A stretch of DNA of 64,000 nucleotides, taken from positions 310,001 through 374,000 of the forward strand of contig NZ_JAMPKY010000003.1 of assembly GCF_039962255.1 (NCBI RefSeq), written 5' to 3'. The stretch comes from Leptolyngbya subtilissima AS-A7. GTDB lineage: Bacteria > Cyanobacteriota > Cyanobacteriia > Phormidesmidales > Phormidesmidaceae. Shown here piece after piece: positions 49,414 through 58,566 of the stretch. Position numbers and translations under genes: made by a program. The notes below the pieces were generated by a model. It worked only from the letters and a program-made list of their open reading frames with translations, had not been told where the DNA came from and ran no database searches. Each line of letters starts with the position of its first letter. Positions within the stretch are counted from its first letter, which is position 1.

Positions 49414-52400
49414 TTAGGCTTTTGTACAGAAATTAGGCATCAGCCTTGTACCAGCAGCATTTTCTGCGCAGCGCAGGTTAACGATGTACGGGTCGTCGGA
49501 TGGCAGCTCGCGGTAGTACTCGCTGCGGGGGGTGCCAATGCTCACGAAGCGTCGAGCCGCAGGGGCCGGAGGTACGTAGAGCAGAGCCACATCGTAGCCC
49601 CAGCGCCGACTGGGCGGCTTGTAATAACCCAGACGTTCTTCAGTAGGCGGCAGATCGGCGTTAGTTGTCTGCCAGAGATCGTGCTCAAAGGGACCGGTGG
49701 CGTTGGTTGAGAAGTTGAGCTGAATCAACGACCCAGCAATGTGTAGATCCACATTGTCGTTCCAGTCTTCTAGCAGTCGTACAAAGTTGTGGAGACCGCC
49801 GTAGCCCTGCTGGGGGCGCTCAGGTACTAACCCACTGACAAAGGTGGCATTGACGAAGGTGGTAGTAGCCCTTTGCGTATTGCGTCGTCTATCGCCATCG
49901 GTACGGGTGAAGTCTGTCCAAGCACTGTCGCTGTCGTAGAGACTGTAGAAGGGCTGAATTGGAGTACCACCAGTAGCATTACTGCGGTAGTAGGTGCCAT
50001 TGCGGTCAATCCATACTGACGCAACCGGAACACCCGAACCATCCACAGCAGCACTCTCACGCACCCAGCCTGTTTGATCGGCGCTCAGCGTAGGACGGTT
50101 TTGGTTCATGTAAGACGAGTTAGCACCGCCTTCGCTACCTGGCCTAGCTCTAACAAAGCCATCTTCTATGGCACCGTCTCTGAAGGAGCCAGAGAGAATG
50201 GTGATGGCATCGGCCAAAATTTCTACCGGTCTCCAGTGATCTGCGGAGAAGGTTGCAAAAGTATTGGTGTTTAGCTCAGCACTCGTTCGGGCGTTGTAGA
50301 ACGGCAGGCCAAAGGCGTTGGCGGGGGTTTTGTTGTAAAGGGTATCGGTAAATTCCTCAATGATGTTGCCAACGCCACCCGTGGTGCTGTGGGGGTTGAA
50401 GTCTCCTTGAATGTAGACGCTGTTGTCGGTAACAAACGTCATACCTACCCGGCGGGCAAGGCTAGTGCCGCTAAAGTCTGCCGGGGAGCCGCTAAAGGTG
50501 CGGAGCCTAAAACCGTGGGCCCGTCGCTGGGGATCAGCATAGAAGTCTACGGGTTTGAGGCTGATTAACTCATCTGTTAGGGGTGGGTCTTGAAAGACAG
50601 GGGTTGTGCCGGGCTCAACCCGCATGCGGCAGTTCGCCTCAGTTTCGATATTAAAGCGCCTGGGGTTTGAGCCATTGAGGGTTTGGCAGTAGGCTGCCGT
50701 GACGGTGGCCGTGGCGTTTTTGGGTCGGGTGACTTCGTCTTCTCGCACGGCGTCTTCTCTAAAGGCGTAGACGACGCCCTCGCCCCGGTTGTCGGGGTTG
50801 GCCGAGAGCCAGAAGTCACCACCAGGAGTTGTGCGAGTAGTTAGCGCCTCAATGTCAATATCTAATGCTCGAGTATTGAGCTGTTCGCGACCGTTGTAGA
50901 CGCCTTTGTCTAGGAAGGGAACTCGAATGACGGCACCGCCAGGGCCAAGGATTTTGAAGGCTTGGGCCTGATCGCTGATGTTAGCGACTGTGGGTGCCCC
51001 GGTAGCGCTGGCAGCAGGCACGGTCCAGCTGCTAGCGGTAGCCGACTTGGGTATGGCGGCAAGGTTGTCGGTATCAACAACGGGGTCTGTACCGTTGCCT
51101 ACCCGGCGGAAGAGAATTGTAGTAGAGCCAGGGGGGTTGACTGCTCGAACGTAGGGGTTGGTAATGTACTCTTCAGCGGGCTGGGGGAGGATGGAAAAAA
51201 CGGTGCCATCGGGCTGCTGGGTGCGGCCATCGCCGTCGAGGTCGTGCTCGGCTAATGGAAACAGGTAGTACAGCGACGGGTGGCGGACATCCATAACCGC
51301 AGATTGACTACAGGCAATGTAACCGAAGATGCCAACATCGTCTTCGCCACCACCCCCATTGGCCACGGTTTCACCGAAGAAGTTGGGGTTGCACTGCAAT
51401 TTAAATGGAGTGTTGAAGTTGTTCGGCAAAGAAATAGCCTGCGTGTAGCCGGTTATTGGATCCCAAACTACGTTATTTCCCCCAACAGTCATAGGGCCAA
51501 GAGAAGTTTGTGGTAGCCCTTTCCTAAAACCTAGTTCACGATCGCGGATGGTGCTGGTTAAGAAATCAATTCGTTCGGCGAAATTTGCAATGGCAGTGAC
51601 TTCGGCAGGGGTAGCGTTGGTGGCTTCGCTATCAAGAATCGTAATCCAGTCATTGCGGGTGTACTCGGCAAAGTATTCGCCAAAGTCGCACTCTCTTTGA
51701 TAGCCAGCAGCATCGGTAAAGCCAACCTGGCAGGTAGCGTTATTGATGTTTGTGTCCGTCCAGTCTCTGCTTTTTCCCATCAAGGCAAACAGTGCAGACG
51801 CACTAATGCCTCTAATTGTTGGGTCGGCAGCACCGGTGTAGCCCACATAGTTGCTGATTCGCAGCAGCGCGTTGCGCATTTGAGAACCAATGTTCTGGAA
51901 GTTGACGTTGATATTGCTACCGGCTAGGGCGCGAGCTTCTAAGTAGTCGCTCTGGATGTTGTAGGCCAGTAGGCTAATGGTGCAAGCGGCGCTATGCAAA
52001 GTAGCTTTGTCAGCAGGGCTGAGGTTGGCGTAGGTTGTACCCGCATCGAGATATTCGACAAAGACGCGCCGCAGCGGGGAGAAATCGCCCCACATGTTGA
52101 AGTAGGGGGCCGGATGCACTTCAGCACCAACGGCACCAGCTACATCTTGCACGGGCTTAAACGAAGGAGCACCCCCTTTGGGATCGCCCGCAAAGTAGGC
52201 CAGGTTTCTGAGGGCTTTACCCAAGGGCTGTCCAGAGCCAATCTGCGTGGCAAATTCGCCTTCGGTATCAAAGGCCGGGTTGAGCGCAAACTCCCAGCCG
52301 TTGGTGCCGGTACCGTTTAAGAAATCGGCCCGCAGGCGAGTAGTAGAAACTGGGTAGTTATTGAAGGTGCGGCTGTTGAGAATGGTTTGAGCCGTACCGG

Positions 52401-54282
52401 GGTGGGCCGTTGTAGCCATGCAGGCGGCGGGGAAGGTGCCGCTATTGATTTGATAGTGATAGACGACCATACCCTGGACTGCGGCCAGGTTATCGCGCAG
52501 GGCTTTGCGCTGTAAGTATTCATGGCTGCGACCAAATCGGTTGTCGGCAGCGGGTCTAATTTTCGCTGGGTAGAGCGGGTCTGCGCCGTTGTCAGCAGTT
52601 AGGGTCGCACCAACGGGGCTAGAGTTCCAAATGTTGGCGTTGCCCAACTCTAGGCGCTGGCCCACAATCAGACGCATGCCGGTTGAGGTTGCCTGGCGCT
52701 CCCAATATCCATCTAGACCATTGTCTGGGTCGGTGAGGCGACCTAGGCCATTGATGCGATCGCCGATGGTGGCTGAGTTATTGGTGACATCTAGAGTAGT
52801 ATCACGGCTGTCGTAGCGAGGTTTTGGCCCCCAGCGATTGTCGGCCCGGTAGAAGTCGTCTACGAAGGGACGAGCGACCTGATCATTGATGATACGTTTC
52901 TGAACTTGGAAATCACCTCCAGCCCAACCGGGATCACGCTCCCAAACTCCGGGGTTGATATGCTCGGTTACGTCGCGAGTAAACAGAGCCAGGGGGTTCA
53001 TGGCAACGTCAGACGGGCGGACGTTGTTATTTGCACCGCTGGTTCTGACAGAGTCGGTCGTATTGGTGAGGCTGAGGTTAACTCTGGCAGCTACACCAGC
53101 GCCATTCCACACGTGGATAATAGAGTTACCGCCGGTAGTTGTGTCGTCGTTGCGCATGGTGCCTCGAACAGCCTGCCCTTGAAACTCTTGCTCGCCGTTA
53201 ACGACAGTACGTGGGGTTCCTGCACCATCGCCGTTGAGGTCAAGTTCAGAAAGGGAAATTTCGGAGGCCTCTTGGCTATATAAGCAGGAGTTGTGGGAGC
53301 TGACCATGTGGGCTCTGAAACCATCGCCGCTGGTAAAGGTAAAGAAGTTACCATCGGTGTGCATGGCCCCGTTCCAGTTAAATTCTGGACCAGGAGATAC
53401 ATCTAGGTCATAGCGAAACCAGGCCCCCCACTTGTTGGCCCGAGCGGCAGTACGCGACTGCTGAAACTCTAGAGTTTCAAAGGTGCGGTTGGCATCGTTG
53501 AGGTTAGCGACAAAAGCATTGACCTGAAAGTTCTTTTGCAGGGTTGAGTTGTTGCCCTGCTGCACCACCTGCCAACCGCCCTCTGCCAGCGCACCTGCAC
53601 AGGCCGCGCTAGCTTCGGTAGTGGCTAGAGGTCCAGTGCGGGTTACTAGAGCATTGGCTTTGGCCTGGTTTACGGGGCCATCAATGCGGGTGGTAGTAGT
53701 GGCTTTTGGCCCTTGGTCGTCGACCAGAATTGAGTAGACAACTAGTTCGTTGGCGGCAACCGTGCCATCGCCATTGAGGTCGATGTTAAATGACCAGGCG
53801 TTGTCTAACTCACCATCGTCATTGATGTCAACCCGGGTTTCGTCAGGAAGGGTGTAGGGATCGTTGGCACCCGGCAGGCGGGACACGCGGCCTGTGTAGC
53901 CTGCATAGTTGTTGGTGATGAGCATGAGGTCGGCCAGAATGTCGCTGGCAGGCACCCCACTGGGAAACCGGTTATCGGTCTGAAACAAAAACTCAATTTT
54001 GGCCTTGGCCCGGTCGACCGCAGGTGTTGCCGCATTGGAAATGACCTGCTGCTCACGCTGGGAAATGGCCATATCGCTGCGGGTAAAGGAGCGATAGGTA
54101 AGAGCGGTGGCAGTAAGCACCACCATAAGCACTAACAACACTGTGGTAGGCAGCACAAAACCGGACCGGGCCAAACGGGCCGGTCGGTTAGCCAAAAGCA
54201 CAAGTTGTAGCAGCCCGGTAACTAATCGCTTAATTGCTGCCTGAGGAAGCCGCAAAGCCTTTCGCAGTAGATGACGACTCAT
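49414..54282 (-). CDS. hpsA: Hormogonium polysaccharide biosynthesis protein HpsA
   Basis: A very large (1622-residue) secreted or envelope protein, first of hpsA-B-C-D. Near residues 35-68 ARLARSGFVLPTTVLLVLMV begins a pilin-like helix: Gly-Phe junction at 41-42, but Thr rather than Glu at +5, as in PilX/GspK-type minor pilins. The rest is Asn/Thr/Gly-rich. It has at least four D-x-[DN]-x-D-G calcium-loop motifs: DINDDGEL and DLNGDGTV (about 152-175), DLNGDGAG (about 349) and DLDGDGRT (about 1014). HpsA is associated with polysaccharide export and gliding of hormogonia in Nostoc. Followed by hpsB 43 bases later. Confidence 0.92.
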   Translation of the reverse strand: MSRHLLRKALRLPQAAIKRLVTGLLQLVLLANRPARLARSGFVLPTTVLLVLMVVLTATALTYRSFTRSDMAISQREQQVISNAATPAVDRAKAKIEFLFQTDNRFPSGVPASDILADLMLITNNYAGYTGRVSRLPGANDPYTLPDETRVDINDDGELDNAWSFNIDLNGDGTVAANELVVYSILVDDQGPKATTTTRIDGPVNQAKANALVTRTGPLATTEASAACAGALAEGGWQVVQQGNNSTLQKNFQVNAFVANLNDANRTFETLEFQQSRTAARANKWGAWFRYDLDVSPGPEFNWNGAMHTDGNFFTFTSGDGFRAHMVSSHNSCLYSQEASEISLSELDLNGDGAGTPRTVVNGEQEFQGQAVRGTMRNDDTTTGGNSIIHVWNGAGVAARVNLSLTNTTDSVRTSGANNNVRPSDVAMNPLALFTRDVTEHINPGVWERDPGWAGGDFQVQKRIINDQVARPFVDDFYRADNRWGPKPRYDSRDTTLDVTNNSATIGDRINGLGRLTDPDNGLDGYWERQATSTGMRLIVGQRLELGNANIWNSSPVGATLTADNGADPLYPAKIRPAADNRFGRSHEYLQRKALRDNLAAVQGMVVYHYQINSGTFPAACMATTAHPGTAQTILNSRTFNNYPVSTTRLRADFLNGTGTNGWEFALNPAFDTEGEFATQIGSGQPLGKALRNLAYFAGDPKGGAPSFKPVQDVAGAVGAEVHPAPYFNMWGDFSPLRRVFVEYLDAGTTYANLSPADKATLHSAACTISLLAYNIQSDYLEARALAGSNINVNFQNIGSQMRNALLRISNYVGYTGAADPTIRGISASALFALMGKSRDWTDTNINNATCQVGFTDAAGYQRECDFGEYFAEYTRNDWITILDSEATNATPAEVTAIANFAERIDFLTSTIRDRELGFRKGLPQTSLGPMTVGGNNVVWDPITGYTQAISLPNNFNTPFKLQCNPNFFGETVANGGGGEDDVGIFGYIACSQSAVMDVRHPSLYYLFPLAEHDLDGDGRTQQPDGTVFSILPQPAEEYITNPYVRAVNPPGSTTILFRRVGNGTDPVVDTDNLAAIPKSATASSWTVPAASATGAPTVANISDQAQAFKILGPGGAVIRVPFLDKGVYNGREQLNTRALDIDIEALTTRTTPGGDFWLSANPDNRGEGVVYAFREDAVREDEVTRPKNATATVTAAYCQTLNGSNPRRFNIETEANCRMRVEPGTTPVFQDPPLTDELISLKPVDFYADPQRRAHGFRLRTFSGSPADFSGTSLARRVGMTFVTDNSVYIQGDFNPHSTTGGVGNIIEEFTDTLYNKTPANAFGLPFYNARTSAELNTNTFATFSADHWRPVEILADAITILSGSFRDGAIEDGFVRARPGSEGGANSSYMNQNRPTLSADQTGWVRESAAVDGSGVPVASVWIDRNGTYYRSNATGGTPIQPFYSLYDSDSAWTDFTRTDGDRRRNTQRATTTFVNATFVSGLVPERPQQGYGGLHNFVRLLEDWNDNVDLHIAGSLIQLNFSTNATGPFEHDLWQTTNADLPPTEERLGYYKPPSRRWGYDVALLYVPPAPAARRFVSIGTPRSEYYRELPSDDPYIVNLRCAENAAGTRLMPNFCTKA

Positions 54283-55161
54283 GTTTCTAAGACCGATATG
54301 CCGAACAACAAAACTGATAACGCGCGTGGGGTAAGGCTTAGGTTGGAGGCTAAACCTTACAGCAACAAATAAATGAGCCTAAAGCGCGATCAAGTGCCTA
54401 GTTAGGGCCGCTACGCCTAGGATGAAAACGGGGGTGCTCCATTGGCCTTTGGTAATAGCCAGTCAACGTCGAGGGCACTTCTACGGAAGTGACCAACGTT
54501 TACCTACTAAAATACCCAGCTATTGTAGCCAAGCGATCACGGTTGTAAGGTCGCTTGGACGACTACGGCGATCGCCTGTTGTGTCTCTAACTGTTCTCCA
54601 AGTATGCCAGGGACCAATAGGTAAGCCTAGGGATGTGCACCTCAGGCCTCCATCTTAGTGAGAACTTCATATTGTGTACTGAGTATTTTTTCGATACTTA
54701 ATGGGATTTGAGTAACTTTTTGATGCCGGTACTAGCCAAATACGTAGATGGCTAGGGATCTGTACCAGTCATCTCGACTAGGGATGTATGCATAGGCTTC
54801 GAGACCGGTTCTGAGGTTGCTGGGTTCTTGGCTTGGGTGGTTTCTAGTTCCCAAACTTTTGTAGGTAACGGGCCCCCCTTCGCGTGAACCGTATCAACCC
54901 TGGTCAAGGGGGAGGTAGCGCTGATTCTGAGCTGAGCGTTGCGCTGCTTGTCCATGGGGAGTGCGGCAATCATCCAAGAGATGTCGTAAGCACCGTACAG
55001 CCCTCGCTTGGCCCTTCGGTAACTACTGCTAGCTTGGGGCGTTTCCCCCTCTGGAAGGGCGAAGGTTAAGTACTGCAAAATCAAGACAGCGAGCGGTTGA
55101 CGGGGAGCTTCCCCAGCGCCTCGCACCTTTGAATTCGCCCCTATCCTATAGGACTTGCCCC
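54283..55161. other. Long intergenic region between hpsA and ftsH
   Basis: 879 bases carrying the divergent promoters. Three copies of CTAGGGAT occur (54627-54634, 54752-54759, 54778-54785), the last two in near-identical settings. The stretch 54752-55126 reads open on the minus strand for 124 codons (ending ...TSLVEMTGTDP), but that frame has no recognisable domain. It may instead be a structured RNA or a fragment of a mobile element. The 54290-54740 part shows no supported gene. Confidence 0.4.
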
Positions 55162-56931
55162 ATGAAAACGGAAACCCCTTTGCAGTTGGTCTATAGCACC
55201 TTTGTGGAGCAGGTCAACGATGCCCAGGTGCAACGGGTGACGATCGGGCGCGATCGCATTGACTATACCCTCAAGCCTGAATTTGGCCGTCGCCGCTACA
55301 CTACGCAACCAGTCGGGTCTACGGATGAGGTGATCAGCAAGCTCAAAAGTCAGGGGGTGCAAATCACCACTGCTCCTGAACCTTTACCGCCAGCGAGCAT
55401 CGCGGGGTTGATTATTTCGTCAGGTCTGCTGGTTGGAGCCTTGGCCTTGGCCGCAAAATTTAGCAGCGCGGGTGGCGGGGTCGGTACTGCTGTGGGTATG
55501 GGTAAGAGTAAGGTCCGTAGCTATAGCAAGAGCAAGACTGGTGTTACTTTTGCCGATGTGGCTGGGGTAGACGAGGCTAAGCAGGAACTGCAAGAGGTAG
55601 TCGACTTTTTGGCCAACGGTGACAAGTACCGCAAACTGGGAGCAAAAATTCCTAAAGGGGTGCTGCTGGTAGGCCCTCCGGGCACAGGCAAAACTCTGCT
55701 AGCCAAAGCCGTTGCTGGCGAGGCGGGTGTGCCTTTCCTCAGCATGGCGGGCTCGGAGTTTGTGGAAATGTTTGTGGGGGTTGGTGCTTCACGGGTGCGC
55801 GATCTGTTCAACAAGGCCAAGCGCCAAGCGCCCTGCATTGTGTTTATTGACGAGCTGGATGCTGTCGGTAAAACCCGTGGCGGCAACCCTGTGGGCGGCA
55901 ATGACGAGCGTGAGCAAACCCTGAATCAGCTGCTGACCGAAATGGATGGCTTTGACGGCAATGACGGTGTGATTGTAGTTGCTGCCACCAACCGCCCCGA
56001 AACCCTAGACCCAGCCCTGCGCCGCCCAGGCCGTTTTGACCGTCAAGTGTTGGTCGATCGCCCCGACAAGAGCGGCCGGTTGGAGATTTTGCAGGTTCAC
56101 GGTCGGGCTGTCGTCCTTGGTGAAGACGTGAACTTGGCAGAAATTGCGGGTCAAACCGCTGGTTTCGCTGGTGCCGATTTGGCCAATTTAGTTAACGAAG
56201 CGGCGCTGATGGCCGCCCGCCACAACCGTCAAGCGGTGCTAATGACCGATTTTATGGAAGCCATTGAGCGGGTGATTGCCGGGCTAGAGAAGCGGTCTAG
56301 AGTGCTCACTCCAATGGAGCGGCAGACCGTGGCTTACCACGAAGTGGGCCACGCCCTGGTGGGAGCACTGGTACCGGGCGGCAACCGGGTTACTAAAATT
56401 TCGATTGTGCCGCGGGGGCTAGGCGCTCTGGGCTACACCATGCAAATGCCCGAGAATGACCGCTTTTTGATGCTCGAAGACGAATTACGGGGCCAACTCG
56501 CCACTCTGTTGGGGGGACGCGCCGCTGAGGAAATTGTCTTTGGCAAGGTTTCCACTGGCGCTAGCGACGACATTCAAAAAGCAACCGACCTGGCTGAGAA
56601 AGCGGTGACCGAGTACGGCATGAGTGCCAGCCTCGGGCCGGTGGCCTTTGCTAAAGCCTCGGCTCAGTTTTTAGATGGGGGTAGCGACAGGCGGGTGACT
56701 AGCCCCGAAGTGGCTACTGAAATCGATCGCCAGGTGAATTTGCTGCTCAATGGTGCTCGCACGGTGGCGCTGGCGATTCTTCAGCTCAATCGGGGGCTGT
56801 TGGAGTCTGCCACGCAAACGCTGCTTGAAACAGAGGTGCTAGATGGTGAACAGCTCAAGGCAGTTTTAGCTCAGGCTCAGGCTCCTGCGGAGTTAAAAGC
56901 CTGGTTGGCCCAGGGCAATAGCGTAGTGTAG
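55162..56931 (+). CDS. ftsH: FtsH-type membrane ATPase-protease lacking first membrane helix
   Basis: An AAA zinc protease of 589 residues. The extracytoplasmic-domain-like segment starts at residue 1 ([20 protein letters not shown], about 5-75) without a preceding membrane helix. The single helix [20 protein letters not shown] (about 83-105) follows. The AAA core has [19 protein letters not shown] and [10 protein letters not shown]. The zinc motif is HEVGH in [15 protein letters not shown], and a third ligand lies in the [16 protein letters not shown] region. All catalytic residues are present. ATG with AGGA 8 bases upstream. Typical FtsH is 610-650 residues with two helices, so this paralogue probably has altered topology. 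Followed by a terminator. Confidence 0.92.
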   Translation: MKTETPLQLVYSTFVEQVNDAQVQRVTIGRDRIDYTLKPEFGRRRYTTQPVGSTDEVISKLKSQGVQITTAPEPLPPASIAGLIISSGLLVGALALAAKFSSAGGGVGTAVGMGKSKVRSYSKSKTGVTFADVAGVDEAKQELQEVVDFLANGDKYRKLGAKIPKGVLLVGPPGTGKTLLAKAVAGEAGVPFLSMAGSEFVEMFVGVGASRVRDLFNKAKRQAPCIVFIDELDAVGKTRGGNPVGGNDEREQTLNQLLTEMDGFDGNDGVIVVAATNRPETLDPALRRPGRFDRQVLVDRPDKSGRLEILQVHGRAVVLGEDVNLAEIAGQTAGFAGADLANLVNEAALMAARHNRQAVLMTDFMEAIERVIAGLEKRSRVLTPMERQTVAYHEVGHALVGALVPGGNRVTKISIVPRGLGALGYTMQMPENDRFLMLEDELRGQLATLLGGRAAEEIVFGKVSTGASDDIQKATDLAEKAVTEYGMSASLGPVAFAKASAQFLDGGSDRRVTSPEVATEIDRQVNLLLNGARTVALAILQLNRGLLESATQTLLETEVLDGEQLKAVLAQAQAPAELKAWLAQGNSVV

Positions 56932-56966
56932 AAAGTCTCAAGCCCGCTAGGGATGTTTTATCAATG

Positions 56967-56998
56967 GGGGCGGCGCGATGATCGCGCCGCCCCTTTTT
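56967..56998 (+). terminator. Rho-independent terminator between ftsH and bciB
   Basis: A 13-base G/C-rich stem GGGGCGGCGCGAT / ATCGCGCCGCCCC (realistic loop four to five bases) is followed by five T on the plus strand. It ends ftsH and may also slow convergent bciB transcripts. Confidence 0.85.
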
Positions 56999-57007
56999 GC
57001 CTACAAG

Positions 57008-58204
57008 TCAATCGGGCAGCTTGTATTGACTGACAATGCGCTTGGCAAATTCGGGCACGTGGGCGGCCAGTTTTTGCGGATAGTTGCGCTTGACGTAGAG
57101 ATAGTTGCGGGTGAAGTGGGAATCGATCGAAAAGCGGGCGTACTCTAGCCCTTTGGGGCCAATGCGCTCGATCACGACACCCATCAGCTTGGCGGCCCAC
57201 ATGGGCAGGGTAACAGCCTTGTCGTAGGCAGGGATGCTCTGCTGTACGGCGGCCTTGCGATCGCCTACCGACATCACCGGCTGGGTATCGAGCTGGTCCA
57301 TTACGGTGTCGAGCATGGCCTGGCCGCGATCGTTGCGCACCACGATCCACTGCCAGCCAAAGGGGGCACCCATGTAGCCCACGACTAAATCAGCCAAACC
57401 GTTCACATAGTCAAAACAGCTCATGCAGGAGGGGGCAAATACATCCTTGAGCTGGTTGGTCTTGAGGCCAAAGAAGGGCACCGTTTCGGTAGAGCCATCT
57501 TCATGCTTGAAGTGCACCCGAAAATCCTGCATGAATTCGTAGTGGACTACCGTGTTGGGCGATCGGCTAGTGGTTTCGAGAAACTTTTGTAGCCCGGCGC
57601 GGCTGACGTTATCGACACAGGGGGTGCCCAGCACGTAGAGCTGCTCTAGACCCAACTGCTTTTCCACCGCCCGCAATGCTTGAATTTGGCAGCCGACGCC
57701 AATCACCAGCAGGCGCTTCATGCCCGATCGCTCCACCTGTTCTAAGACGGATAGGTTAGGCGATAGGGTGGGCTTATTGACCCGCGCTGCCAAGATTTCT
57801 TCGGGGGTGGTAGCGAGGACTGGCTGGGGCTGGAAGCGATCGCTCTCCGTATTCTGAACGCACACCACCCCTTCTACCAACCCTTTAGTCAGCATTTCAA
57901 TGGCGATGGTGCTCACGATACCGGTCCACTGCGCCCCCTCGATGGGCTGCTGCTTGCGGGCGGCCATCATGTCTTGGTGCACGCCAAAGTAGACATCGTT
58001 TTCAGCATCCAGATCGCGACTGCGCCCGTGGGCCTGCTGCTCTAGGGTCGGAAACTGCTGATTGAGAAAGGCGCAGGCCTCTTTGACATAGTGAATGTAG
58101 TAGGTGTCGCAAAAGCCGCACTCGCTACAGAGTTCTTTGGCGGGGCGGGTGGCCCCTGGGCGGAGGGCTTTGGCTTTGTTGTGGGAAGGCTGGGCCAGGG
58201 TCAT
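57008..58204 (-). CDS. bciB: Divinyl chlorophyllide 8-vinyl-reductase, ferredoxin-dependent
   Basis: Reduces the 8-vinyl group of divinyl (proto)chlorophyllide in chlorophyll synthesis. The 398-residue protein belongs to the F420-reducing hydrogenase beta-subunit-like family. It carries an N-terminal Cys cluster (CSECGFCDTYY, about 26-36), central FAD-related blocks (TKGLVEGVVCVQNTES, LLVIGVGCQIQALRAVE) and a second Cys cluster (FAPSCMSCFDYVNGLADLVV, about 257-276). The sequence matches the BciB group used by most cyanobacteria. Needs [4Fe-4S] clusters and ferredoxin. Convergent with ftsH, separated by a strong terminator. Confidence 0.93.
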   Translation of the reverse strand: MTLAQPSHNKAKALRPGATRPAKELCSECGFCDTYYIHYVKEACAFLNQQFPTLEQQAHGRSRDLDAENDVYFGVHQDMMAARKQQPIEGAQWTGIVSTIAIEMLTKGLVEGVVCVQNTESDRFQPQPVLATTPEEILAARVNKPTLSPNLSVLEQVERSGMKRLLVIGVGCQIQALRAVEKQLGLEQLYVLGTPCVDNVSRAGLQKFLETTSRSPNTVVHYEFMQDFRVHFKHEDGSTETVPFFGLKTNQLKDVFAPSCMSCFDYVNGLADLVVGYMGAPFGWQWIVVRNDRGQAMLDTVMDQLDTQPVMSVGDRKAAVQQSIPAYDKAVTLPMWAAKLMGVVIERIGPKGLEYARFSIDSHFTRNYLYVKRNYPQKLAAHVPEFAKRIVSQYKLPD

Positions 58205-58566
58205 AGCGACGGTGGTGGATTGCTCAGTAACAGCTGTTCTTCACCATACCGCACGGGTTTGGGCCGATTGGCGCGATCGCTCAATTATTACGAAATATAG
58301 CGCCGGTTTTACCACTTAACGGAACATCAAACGCGTTAGTACCGCAGTAAAAAGGGGGGCGAGACTGCGATCGCCCTAAGTTCTCGCTACGGCTTTTGTT
58401 TAGCCTAGGAATTACGCAGCGTCTTTATCCTGCTTCCTTTTGGTTGTGCAGCGTCACTCTGTGCTTTGGCTAGCTGGGCAAAATCCCCCTCTCCGACCGA
58501 TTGCGGGTTAAATGGAAGTAAGCATAAGCATAAGCTATGCCTCCGCTCCCCGGATTTACCGTTGTG
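58205..58566. promoter_or_regulatory. Divergent bciB-kinase promoter region
   Basis: About 360 bases with promoters for both divergent genes. It contains GGGCGA...TCGCCC (58354-58376) and the repeated word GCATAA near 58520. No gene or known RNA is seen. Confidence 0.4.

Noticed and set aside
54422-54658. Plus-strand frame of 78 codons between hpsA and ftsH
   Set aside because: No ribosome site or recognisable pattern; composition like non-coding sequence.
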